Position numbers and translations under genes: made by a program
Assembly: GCA_019114225.1 (NCBI GenBank)
Contig: DXFW01000035.1
Span: 17,063-81,062 of the forward strand
Direction of reading: 5' to 3'
From: Candidatus Allofournierella pullicola
Lineage (GTDB): Bacteria > Bacillota > Clostridia > Oscillospirales > Ruminococcaceae
DNA length: 64,000 nucleotides
The notes under the pieces: generated by a model
The model's database searches: none
Told to the model about the DNA's origin: nothing
What the model saw: the letters and a program-made list of their open reading frames with translations, nothing else
Part shown: piece by piece, positions 58,495 to 64,000 of the stretch
Layout of the letters: each line of letters opens with the position of its first letter
How positions within the stretch are numbered: the stretch's first letter is position 1

Positions 58495-59664
58495 TCAGGC
58501 GCCGATCAAGGCACGGATGGCATAGGCTACACCGATGCCCACATAGTTGCCCAGGGCACCGGCCAGTACGCCCATGAGCAGACCGATGTTGATAAGGGTC
58601 TTCCACTGGGCGCTGGAGGCGATGAGGGCAGCGGTGGGGCCATCTGAGATGCAGCCTACGATGGACAGCAGCACATACTCAAAGCGGACTTTCAGTAACC
58701 GGGTGATGAGCAGGTGCAGCAGGATGGAACAGGCGATGACGCAGAAGCAGAACAGGGTGATGTAGAAGGTGGAGCCGAAGAACTGCTGCAGGTCCACCGC
58801 AAAGCCGATGGTCACCAGGAACAGCAGCGCCACAAAGAGGCCCAGGTCAAAGTTGCCGCGCAGCTTGCGGATGGCAGGTACCTGTGCCAGGATGATGGAG
58901 AAGGTGGTGATGAGCAGGATGCGGCCCGCACTGCGGAATCCTTCTCCGAATACTACCGAGGAGATGCCGGTGGCGGCCCACACGGTGCCGAAACCGATGG
59001 CCAGCAGCCAGGCGATTTCCTGGATGGACCATTCCTTGGAGGCCATCAGTTCCTCGTGGTCGCCGTCGCCCAGCAGTTCCGGCTCGCTCATTTCATAGGG
59101 CCACAGCTTTTTCAGCCGTTTGGAATTCTTGTACAGGGCGGGGGCGGCGAACATCAGGATCAGCGTGGGGATACCCACCACATAGTCGGCGGCGTTGGCC
59201 GAGGCGATGGTGGTCTTGCTGGCCTCCAGGCCCACGGCGATGGCGGTCAGGTTGGAGCTGCCGCCGGTGTAGGTGCCCACGAACATGCCGGCCACCTTCC
59301 AGCCTTCGTCGATCTTGCCGGCGAACAGTACGCCGAACACCAGGGCCGCCACGCAGACGCTGAACACTGCCGATGCCAGCGCAATGACCGGCTCTTTGGA
59401 CAGCTTGCGCATCTGTTTCAGGTCCAGGCTCAGCAGGCAGATGGAAACGGACAGCGGCACACAGTAGCTGCTGATGGCATCATAGGTGGCGCTGGAGGTG
59501 GGCACGATCCGCAGGTTGGACATCACGATGCCCATGACGATAACCGTCAGGGCCGGGCCCAGCGTTTTGAACGCCTTGAACCGCTGCAGCCAGAATCCCA
59601 GTGCGACCGTGGCGACCATGATGAACAGGAGCGCGCCTTCGGAGGAAAAAATTGTATTCGGCAT
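58495..59664 (-). CDS. DUF819 family membrane protein
   Basis: 389 residues, GAGAGG before the ATG, about 10-12 helices. DUF819 (YjcL) cues: VPLSVSICLLSLDLKQMRKLSKEPVIALASAVFSV, KVAGMFVGTYTGGSSNLTAIAVGLE, NAADYVVGIPTLILMFAAPALYK and SIVGCISDGPTAALIASSAQWKTLINIGLLMGVLAGALGNYVGI. Likely a transporter; position between a dipeptide epimerase and a peptidase suggests peptide or amino acid import. Confidence 0.9.
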   Translation of the reverse strand: MPNTIFSSEGALLFIMVATVALGFWLQRFKAFKTLGPALTVIVMGIVMSNLRIVPTSSATYDAISSYCVPLSVSICLLSLDLKQMRKLSKEPVIALASAVFSVCVAALVFGVLFAGKIDEGWKVAGMFVGTYTGGSSNLTAIAVGLEASKTTIASANAADYVVGIPTLILMFAAPALYKNSKRLKKLWPYEMSEPELLGDGDHEELMASKEWSIQEIAWLLAIGFGTVWAATGISSVVFGEGFRSAGRILLITTFSIILAQVPAIRKLRGNFDLGLFVALLFLVTIGFAVDLQQFFGSTFYITLFCFCVIACSILLHLLITRLLKVRFEYVLLSIVGCISDGPTAALIASSAQWKTLINIGLLMGVLAGALGNYVGIGVAYAIRALIGA

Positions 59665-59691
59665 AATGTACCTCTCTCTGCGGGGTCCCGC

Positions 59692-60765
59692 TTAAAAATC
59701 AATATCGATGCCAAGGCCCGGTTTGTCGGACAGGGTGTAGACGCCGCCGTTCACGGCAAAACCACCGGGCATGCCCATCTCGGGGTCCACGGCGTACATA
59801 AAGCTGTCGCAGTCCGCCTCAGTGATGTTCTGCTTGGCAGCGACCAGACTCACACCGGCGGCAATGGCTACCTTGGTCTCCAGCATGCAGCCCACCATGC
59901 ACTGTACATGGTTCGCCTCGGCAATGGCGTTGATCTTTTCCGCCGGGTACAGGCCGCCGCACTTCATCAGCTTGATGTTGATGATGTCTGCAGCATCGAT
60001 CTTGCAGGCTTTCGCTGCGTCAATGGGAGAGTGGACCGACTCATCCAGCATGACCTTCAGGTCCACCTTGGAACGCACAAAGCGCATACCGTCCAGATCC
60101 CAGCTGGGCAGGCACTGTTCCACCGCTTCCACGCCCACCTTTTCAAAGGCTTTCAGGGTGCGCACCGCATCGCTGACAGTGTAACCCTGGTTGGCGTCCA
60201 CACGCAGGCGGATGTTGGGGCCCACCGCCTGACGGATCAGGGTCAATGCCTGGATGTCCTCTGCCGGGTTGATGCCGGCTTTGATTTTCAGAATGGTGAA
60301 GCCATCCTTTTCCACCCGTTCCCGGGCTTCGGCGGCCATGGCTTCCGGTGTGTCAATGCCCACCGTCATGTCAGTGACGATCTGGTTCACGCTGCCACCC
60401 AGCACCTTGTACAGAGGCTGACCCATCAGCTTGCCCTTGATATCGTACAGGGCAATATCCACCGCGGCCTTTGCCGAGGTGTTGCCTGACAGCAGGCGGT
60501 CCATCATGCAATGGATGCCCTCAACATCCAGCGGATCCATGCCGATCAATCCGGTGCGGAACAGTTTCAGCGCTTCCAGAACGGTGGCCGCGCTCTCGCC
60601 GGTCACCGGTTCAAAGGGCGCGGCCTCACCGATGCCCCACAGACCTTCGTCGGTGGAGATTTTCACCAGCACATTCACCGAATGATCCTGTACCGCAAAG
60701 GCAATACGGAAGGGCTTTTTCATGGGGATACGGATGGTTTCCACCTTTACATCTGTGATTTTCAT
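59692..60765 (-). CDS. Dipeptide epimerase (enolase superfamily, MLE subgroup)
   Basis: 357 residues from ATG 60765 (AGGAGGAACCTT region upstream). N-terminal capping domain PFRIAFAVQDHSVNVLVKISTDEGLWGIGEAAPFEPVTGE; barrel with the K-x-K base FTILKIKAGI, metal ligands Asp in RLRVDANQGY, Glu in VEAVEQCLP and Asp in VMLDESVHS, the second Lys in INIKLMKCGG, and a terminal D-x-D (EADCDSFMY) typical of dipeptide epimerases that bind the substrate amino end. Interconverts L/D residues in dipeptides such as Ala-Glu from murein or diet. First gene of the operon. Confidence 0.9.
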   Translation of the reverse strand: MKITDVKVETIRIPMKKPFRIAFAVQDHSVNVLVKISTDEGLWGIGEAAPFEPVTGESAATVLEALKLFRTGLIGMDPLDVEGIHCMMDRLLSGNTSAKAAVDIALYDIKGKLMGQPLYKVLGGSVNQIVTDMTVGIDTPEAMAAEARERVEKDGFTILKIKAGINPAEDIQALTLIRQAVGPNIRLRVDANQGYTVSDAVRTLKAFEKVGVEAVEQCLPSWDLDGMRFVRSKVDLKVMLDESVHSPIDAAKACKIDAADIINIKLMKCGGLYPAEKINAIAEANHVQCMVGCMLETKVAIAAGVSLVAAKQNITEADCDSFMYAVDPEMGMPGGFAVNGGVYTLSDKPGLGIDIDF

Positions 60766-60796
60766 AAGGTTCCTCCTGCGCAATAATTTTTATAAA

Positions 60797-60824
60797 ATTT
60801 TACTATTTCTAAAATTTTTGTCAA
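60797..60824 (-). promoter_or_regulatory. Promoter of the epimerase/DUF819/CocE operon
   Basis: TTGACA, 16 bp, TAAAAT on the minus strand. Near-identical AT-rich elements TTTATAAAATTTTAC (about 60790-60804) and, inverted, GTAAAAATTTTATAAA (about 60887-60902) flank the control region. Confidence 0.6.
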
Positions 60825-60921
60825 GAGCTTTCCTCTTTTTTCACATTTTTCAGAGAATAAGCAAGAAATCATCTGATTTTCTTTGTAAAAATTTTATAAA
60901 TATCGAATATTTTCTCGCTTA

Positions 60922-60950
60922 TTTACGTACAGGATATTTTGTGATATACT
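60922..60950 (+). promoter_or_regulatory. Promoter of the XRE-cupin regulator
   Basis: TTTACG, 17 bp, TATACT on the plus strand. Confidence 0.6.
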
Positions 60951-60985
60951 GTAAATAAATTTTTTACGAAAAAGCGGGAGGTTTT

Positions 60986-61576
60986 ATGCTGGGCGAACAG
61001 GTTCGAAATATTCGGAAAAAGCGGGGAATCACCCTCAAGGAACTGGCCGAAAAGACTGGTTTGTCCATCGGGTATATCTCCCAAATCGAGCGCAATCTCA
61101 CCGACCCGTCCCTGTCCACCCTGCGCAAACTCAGCGCCGCTCTGGACATCCCCACCTATCTGTTCATGGGTGGTGAGAGCAGCACTGGCCTGACGACCCG
61201 TCAGGCGGATATGATGATCCTCTCCCAGCCCAATTCCAATATACGGTATCATCTGCTTACACCCATGCCCAACGGAGATTTTGTACCTCAGTCGTTGGTC
61301 ATACGCTTTGAACTGGAACCCCACTGCAAGGACGGCGACCTGCCGGTGATCCATCCTAGTGAGGAAATCCTGCTGCTGGAACAGGGGCAGCTGGATGTAC
61401 TGGTGGAGTCCGAGACCATCCGCCTGAACGCCGGGGATACCACGGTGGTGCAGTCCAACCTGCCCCACATTGTTTCCAACCCTGGGGATACCACAGCGGT
61501 GGGGTTGGCGGTGTTCACTCCGGCCATTTGGTTCCCCAACAACCGGCGCACCCTCAACCGCGGTGGCGAAACCTAA
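60986..61576 (+). CDS. XRE-family regulator with C-terminal cupin domain
   Basis: 196 residues, GGGAGG before the ATG. HTH_3 domain: VRNIRKKRGITLKELAEKTGLSIGYISQIERNLTDPSLSTLRKLSAALDIP (about 6-57). Cupin sensor (about 105-185): HPSEEILLLEQGQLDVLVESETIRLNAGDTTVVQSNLPHIVSNPGD. This layout (PuuR/HipB-cupin type) senses small metabolites. Divergent from the epimerase operon, whose control region holds paired inverted AT-rich elements, so it is the likely regulator of that operon. Confidence 0.92.
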   Translation: MLGEQVRNIRKKRGITLKELAEKTGLSIGYISQIERNLTDPSLSTLRKLSAALDIPTYLFMGGESSTGLTTRQADMMILSQPNSNIRYHLLTPMPNGDFVPQSLVIRFELEPHCKDGDLPVIHPSEEILLLEQGQLDVLVESETIRLNAGDTTVVQSNLPHIVSNPGDTTAVGLAVFTPAIWFPNNRRTLNRGGET

Positions 61577-61639
61577 ATGTTCGTATAGGAATACCAAAAA
61601 GAAGTACAGCCAATTGCCTGTACTTCAGACTGTCGAAAA

Positions 61640-61665
61640 AGGTCACCGGAAGGTGGCCTTTTTCT
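61640..61665 (+). terminator. Terminator of the XRE-cupin gene
   Basis: AGGTCACC GGAA GGTGGCCT followed by TTTTCTCG. A second perfect inverted repeat AAGTACAG/CTGTACTT lies just before it (about 61601-61625). Confidence 0.6.
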
Positions 61666-61754
61666 CGTAAATGGGAAGAAAATAGTTCAAGTCCTCACCA
61701 AAGCCCAAAATGGGCGAAAAATATCTTTCAAACTGGGGCCTAATTTTGGGTACG

Positions 61755-61790
61755 AAAAAAGCCCGCAAACGGCTTGTTTGCGGGCTTTTT
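61755..61790. terminator. Bidirectional terminator
   Basis: AAAAAAGCCCGCAAAC GGCTT GTTTGCGGGCTTTTT. On the minus strand it would end the candidate RNA at 61755-61940. Confidence 0.85.
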
Positions 61791-61940
61791 CGGCCTTATA
61801 TCTTTTTTGTTAAGGCAACTTGGCATGGGTTAACAGAATAGATACATTTGGCAATTCTTGGAAAACCGGCCTTTTTGGAGTAATCAACTGTTACCAGGCA
61901 TCCTCCGGCCAGATCCTCTGCCAAAATACCTATTCTTTTC
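61755..61940 (-). ncRNA. Candidate small RNA (about 185 nt)
   Basis: A promoter (61947-61975) predicts a start near 61940 and an intrinsic terminator ends it near 61755. AGGUAUUUUGGCA near the 5' end can pair with UGCCAAGUUGCCU near 61814-61826 (12 of 13 positions), closing an about 115-nt domain with smaller internal stems (GUAA/UUAC). A 48-codon frame begins at ATG 61942, but that ATG is at or before the predicted start and has no ribosome site, so I favour RNA over protein. Not recognised as 6S, SRP, tmRNA or RNase P. Confidence 0.4.
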
Positions 61941-61946
61941 ATCTAG

Positions 61947-61975
61947 ATTATAGCATGCACAAGGAGAAAACACAA
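61947..61975 (-). promoter_or_regulatory. Promoter of the candidate small RNA
   Basis: TTGTGT, 17 bp, TATAAT on the minus strand. Confidence 0.55.
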
Positions 61976-61990
61976 CACTTTTACTTCAAG

Positions 61991-62293
61991 TTATCGTTCT
62001 CCACGAGCCCTTTTTTTGCTGGGCTGCTGACTCTGCTTCCACTTCCCTTGGAAGAGTTCTTCGGTAGTACATTCTTCAGGGTAATAGAAGTTTTTTCGCA
62101 CCCAGCCGTTTTCTTGGTAGACTTCCGTAATGATACGATCGGATAGAACCTCAATAATGATATCCTCTCCGATTGATGTTTTCCCAAGGAGCGGTACAGG
62201 GTACTGCTCGTGATTCTTACACAGTTCACGCATCGAGCCCCAATCGCCCGAATCAAAGACCACTTGCTTCAGCACTTCATCCGATATTCGCAA
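61991..62293 (-). CDS. Hypothetical protein, last gene of the right-edge cluster
   Basis: 100 residues if started at TTG 62293 (AAAGGATGA upstream). Acidic N-terminal part (MRISDEVLKQVVFDSGDWGSMRELC), a beta-rich centre (VPLLGKTSIGEDIIIEVLSDRIITEVYQENGWVRKNFYY) and a basic tail (QSQQPSKKRARGER). No family recognised. Lower GC than the window average. Follows the 60-residue gene by 30 bases on the same strand. Confidence 0.55.
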   Translation of the reverse strand: MRISDEVLKQVVFDSGDWGSMRELCKNHEQYPVPLLGKTSIGEDIIIEVLSDRIITEVYQENGWVRKNFYYPEECTTEELFQGKWKQSQQPSKKRARGER

Positions 62294-62323
62294 TCATCCT
62301 TTCCCATCTATGATGTTTTTCAT

Positions 62324-62506
62324 TCAGCAAGATGTAAAGCACATCGGAGGGTCGGGAACTCCGTCTGTGATTATTTCCTTGGCCATCTCAAGTACAATCT
62401 TTTCCTTGAGATAACTGAATTGGCACTCGCCGTCTTCGTTTATGTTACGTTCCAGCAGTTCCTCGATTTCTTTCAGGAGCTGCCGCAGGGTTTCCGCTTG
62501 ATCCAT
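62324..62506 (-). CDS. Small acidic hypothetical protein
   Basis: 60 residues from ATG 62506 (AAGGTG upstream). One long charged helix (DQAETLRQLLKEIEELLERNINEDGECQFSYLKEKIVLEMAKEIITDG) then VPDPPMCFTSC. No family recognised. Could be an antitoxin-like or adaptor helix; that is speculation from size and neighbours. Confidence 0.5.
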   Translation of the reverse strand: MDQAETLRQLLKEIEELLERNINEDGECQFSYLKEKIVLEMAKEIITDGVPDPPMCFTSC

Positions 62507-62525
62507 ATTATTTTTCACCTTCTTT

Positions 62526-62831
62526 TCAGGTGCCGGCCACAATGAAGTCATATAGGGCTCCTGGCTCCTTCAGGCACCATTCTTTTGTCCCATCCTCAGT
62601 CCAGACCTTATAGTCTGGAGAGGCATCATATAGCCACCAGTCGATGTAATCATACTGGTCGTTGACAGCCTCTTTCAAAACTAGAAGGAGCGCAGTCAGG
62701 TATCGGTTCTTACATCCAAATACAAAGTGACCGTCACCTACAGATTCGAGCGCCGCACCGACCTTCGCGTCGATCTCCCGTTGCTCCAGAATCTGGCCCA
62801 ACGCCGCACAAAAGGTCTCTTTGGTAATCAT
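62526..62831 (-). CDS. Hypothetical protein with YDYIDWWLYD motif
   Basis: 101 residues. Helical N-terminus (KETFCAALGQILEQREIDAKVGAALESVG) followed by LTALLLVLKEAVNDQYDYIDWWLYDASPDYKVWTEDGTKEWCLKEPGALYDFI. The aromatic-rich YIDWWLY-DYKVW-EW block resembles small proteins I remember from mobile islands of gut Firmicutes, but I cannot name a family. Start overlaps the stop of the RelB-like gene as ATGA. Confidence 0.65.
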   Translation of the reverse strand: MITKETFCAALGQILEQREIDAKVGAALESVGDGHFVFGCKNRYLTALLLVLKEAVNDQYDYIDWWLYDASPDYKVWTEDGTKEWCLKEPGALYDFIVAGT

Positions 62832-63055
62832 TGCTGTCCATCCTTCTGAAGCTTCTGTACGGGCTTTATTTCGCCCTGCCAGCGCCGCAAATTGGCCATA
62901 GCCTCGCCTTGGGTCTCAGGATTCGCACAGTACTCCATGAACCTGACAACCAATTCTTCCGGCGACAAACCCAATGGTGCAATGAGTGCTTTTACCTGGT
63001 CGAGCAGCTCGGAATCAACTTGTATTTCAATGAGGTCTTCATCTTTGTTCGCCAT
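62828..63055 (-). CDS. RelB/DinJ-like small protein (possible antitoxin)
   Basis: 75 residues: an N-terminal strand (EDLIEIQVDSELLDQVKALIAPLGLSPEELVVRFMEYC) followed by a charged helix (TQGEAMANLRRWQGEIK). The IQVDSELLDQVKALIAPLGLSPEE stretch has the strand-helix-helix form of RelB/DinJ ribbon-helix-helix antitoxins. No RelE/YafQ toxin follows; the next gene is the WWLYD protein. Overlaps its upstream neighbour by 17 bases and downstream neighbour by 4. Confidence 0.55.
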   Translation of the reverse strand: MANKDEDLIEIQVDSELLDQVKALIAPLGLSPEELVVRFMEYCANPETQGEAMANLRRWQGEIKPVQKLQKDGQQ

Positions 63056-63830
63056 CGTTCTGGACTCCTTTCCGATATTTCGCTGCTTGAAGATCCTTCA
63101 GCCATACAGACAGAAGTTCTTTGATTTCCAGCCAGGATTCTGAGCTGCTCACTGGGAAGAGCGGATAGTCCAGGTCCCTCTCGATATCAGAAATCGCAAC
63201 CGCCAGTGTCCGTTCATCGAACAATTTATAGTTCTTGAGAACGAAGTGGAGCACGCCGGAGCTGTCAGAGTCATCTGAGCGCAAGGCGTGACGAATGGCG
63301 CTGTTGACAACGCACCCGAATTCATCATCAACCATTGGGCTGACCCAAGACTGTGGACAAAGAACAAGATCGTCTTTTCCATCCTTGGTGATCACAAGCG
63401 CAATGTTTTCTTTTCGTACCCTGTCGAGCGTTTCATCTAAATGCTCTGCCAAATACTTCTGATCGATTCGTTCCAATGTTTCAATTTTAGGCAAAGTCAT
63501 CATGGCTGAATCACTCCTTGAGCTTTTCTCGAGAATCCATCTGGACAACGTGTGCAAAAGGCTATACCACACTGAAATCTCGGGATCCTGAGGCTCTCCG
63601 TTAAGGTATTCCCGGACGATAGAAATGACTCTATTCAGAGTCTCATCATCAAGCTGGGAAATGTGTCGTTTGATGAAATCGGATACAACGCTCGGCATAT
63701 AAGTCCGCCGACCAAGCGAATATCGGGTCGCATTCACAACTATAGAACACAGGTCTACATCAAAAGCCGGCGCCTGACTCGAACAGAGACTCCTGAAAAC
63801 CTCATAGCTTTCGAAGGGGATCGCTTTCAT
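63039..63830 (-). CDS. Internally duplicated hypothetical protein with Phd-like middle segment
   Basis: 263 residues, AGGAG before the ATG. Residues about 23-97 (DLCSIVVNATRYSL...LDDETLNRVISIVREYL...WYSLLHTLSRWI) and about 165-248 (EFGCVVNSAIRHAL...FDERTLAVAISDIERDL...WLEIKELLSVWL) are copies of one helical domain. Between them, YLAEHLDETLDRVRKENIALVITKDGKDDLVL resembles the Phd/YefM antitoxin pattern (helix, then VIT-DGK-xxVL strands). No known family for the whole. First complete gene of the cluster at the right edge. Confidence 0.6.
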   Translation of the reverse strand: MKAIPFESYEVFRSLCSSQAPAFDVDLCSIVVNATRYSLGRRTYMPSVVSDFIKRHISQLDDETLNRVISIVREYLNGEPQDPEISVWYSLLHTLSRWILEKSSRSDSAMMTLPKIETLERIDQKYLAEHLDETLDRVRKENIALVITKDGKDDLVLCPQSWVSPMVDDEFGCVVNSAIRHALRSDDSDSSGVLHFVLKNYKLFDERTLAVAISDIERDLDYPLFPVSSSESWLEIKELLSVWLKDLQAAKYRKGVQNDGEQR

Positions 63831-63851
63831 GACCGTACTCCTGCACGTTTC

Positions 63852-64000
63852 TTATCCATATTTATCCTCCTGCGGCATTATTATAGCAGCGCGATTATTC
63901 ATCAAAAGCTCGTTTTCCAGATATTGTACGATTCGATCCATCACAGCGGTCATGGCCCGCTCTTTTCCCTGCTCAGACAATCCCACGCAGGACTGCAGCA
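63852..64000 (-). CDS. C-terminal part of a gene running off the right edge
   Basis: About 49 codons in frame before TAA at 63852-63854: ends in ERAMTAVMDRIVQYLENELLM...IIMPQEDKYG, a helix followed by a short tail. The stop lies 22 bases before the ATG of the duplicated protein, so they are likely cotranscribed. Not identifiable from this fragment. Confidence 0.5.
   Translation of the reverse strand, partial: LQSCVGLSEQGKERAMTAVMDRIVQYLENELLMNNRAAIIMPQEDKYG

Noticed and set aside
61820..62146. 108-codon plus-strand frame over the small-RNA/hypothetical region
   Set aside because: Overlaps minus-strand candidates with better start signals, has no ribosome site and an odd Phe/Ser-rich composition.

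Overview
The window looks like a chromosomal segment of a GC-rich, anaerobic, gut-type Firmicute (class Clostridia, probably Oscillospirales/Ruminococcaceae). The reasons are a Firmicutes-style rimP-nusA-rnpM-ylxQ-infB-rbfA-nrnA-truB-ribF cluster followed by rpsO and pnp, a CotF-like spore-coat protein, a single-chain glycyl-tRNA synthetase, a GlpP antiterminator, many TTG/GTG starts behind strong AGGAGG sites, and oxygen-sensitive Fe-S/flavin enzymes. I could not run a search, so genus is not assigned and all family names come from motifs read by eye.

Layout. 1-1.3 kb: end of a GT2 glycosyltransferase gene and a small membrane-protein gene broken by a one-base deletion in a C-run. 1.3-12 kb: translation/RNA-processing housekeeping block, all on the minus strand. 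12-16 kb: M29 aminopeptidase, LrgA/LrgB, glyS. 16-19 kb: TetR-membrane protein operon, a tandem array of structured about 133-bp repeats, and a Pro-Gly-Phe tRNA operon. 19-28 kb: glycerol locus (glpK, glpP, a GlpA-like/GlpB-like/DUF1667 dehydrogenase set and a hydrolase-membrane fusion protein); three transcription units here begin with a leader terminator, which fits control by GlpP antitermination.

28-38 kb: peptide/amino-acid genes (M20 hydrolase divergent from a YfcC-type carrier, C69 peptidase), a MarR, a GNAT, an aldo/keto reductase, and a TetR-controlled pair of a CrtI-like flavoenzyme and a ferredoxin-reductase/[2Fe-2S] fusion. 38-42 kb: a heterodimeric multidrug-type ABC exporter whose long leader contains a strong promoter, a 27-codon ORF with a good ribosome site and an intrinsic terminator, the arrangement expected of ribosome-mediated attenuation. 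42-46 kb: MarR / BaiH-like flavin-Fe-S reductase / two-subunit aconitase X operon. 46-50 kb: a LytTR regulator divergent from an APC transporter and an amidohydrolase. 50.4-51.3 kb: an AT-rich acetyltransferase gene framed by imperfect inverted repeats, probably a mobile insertion.

51-56 kb: DUF2804, a diguanylate cyclase and small accessory genes, one with an in-frame stop. 56-61.6 kb: dipeptide epimerase / DUF819 membrane protein / CocE-type peptidase operon, divergent from an XRE-cupin regulator. 61.7-64 kb: a lower-GC minus-strand cluster of short, overlapping, unrecognised genes (one internally duplicated with a Phd-like middle segment) next to a candidate small RNA; the cluster runs off the right edge. 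The items I find most worth testing are the attenuator on the ABC operon, the inverted-repeat acetyltransferase element, the covarying tandem repeats, the glycerol leader terminators and the right-edge cluster.
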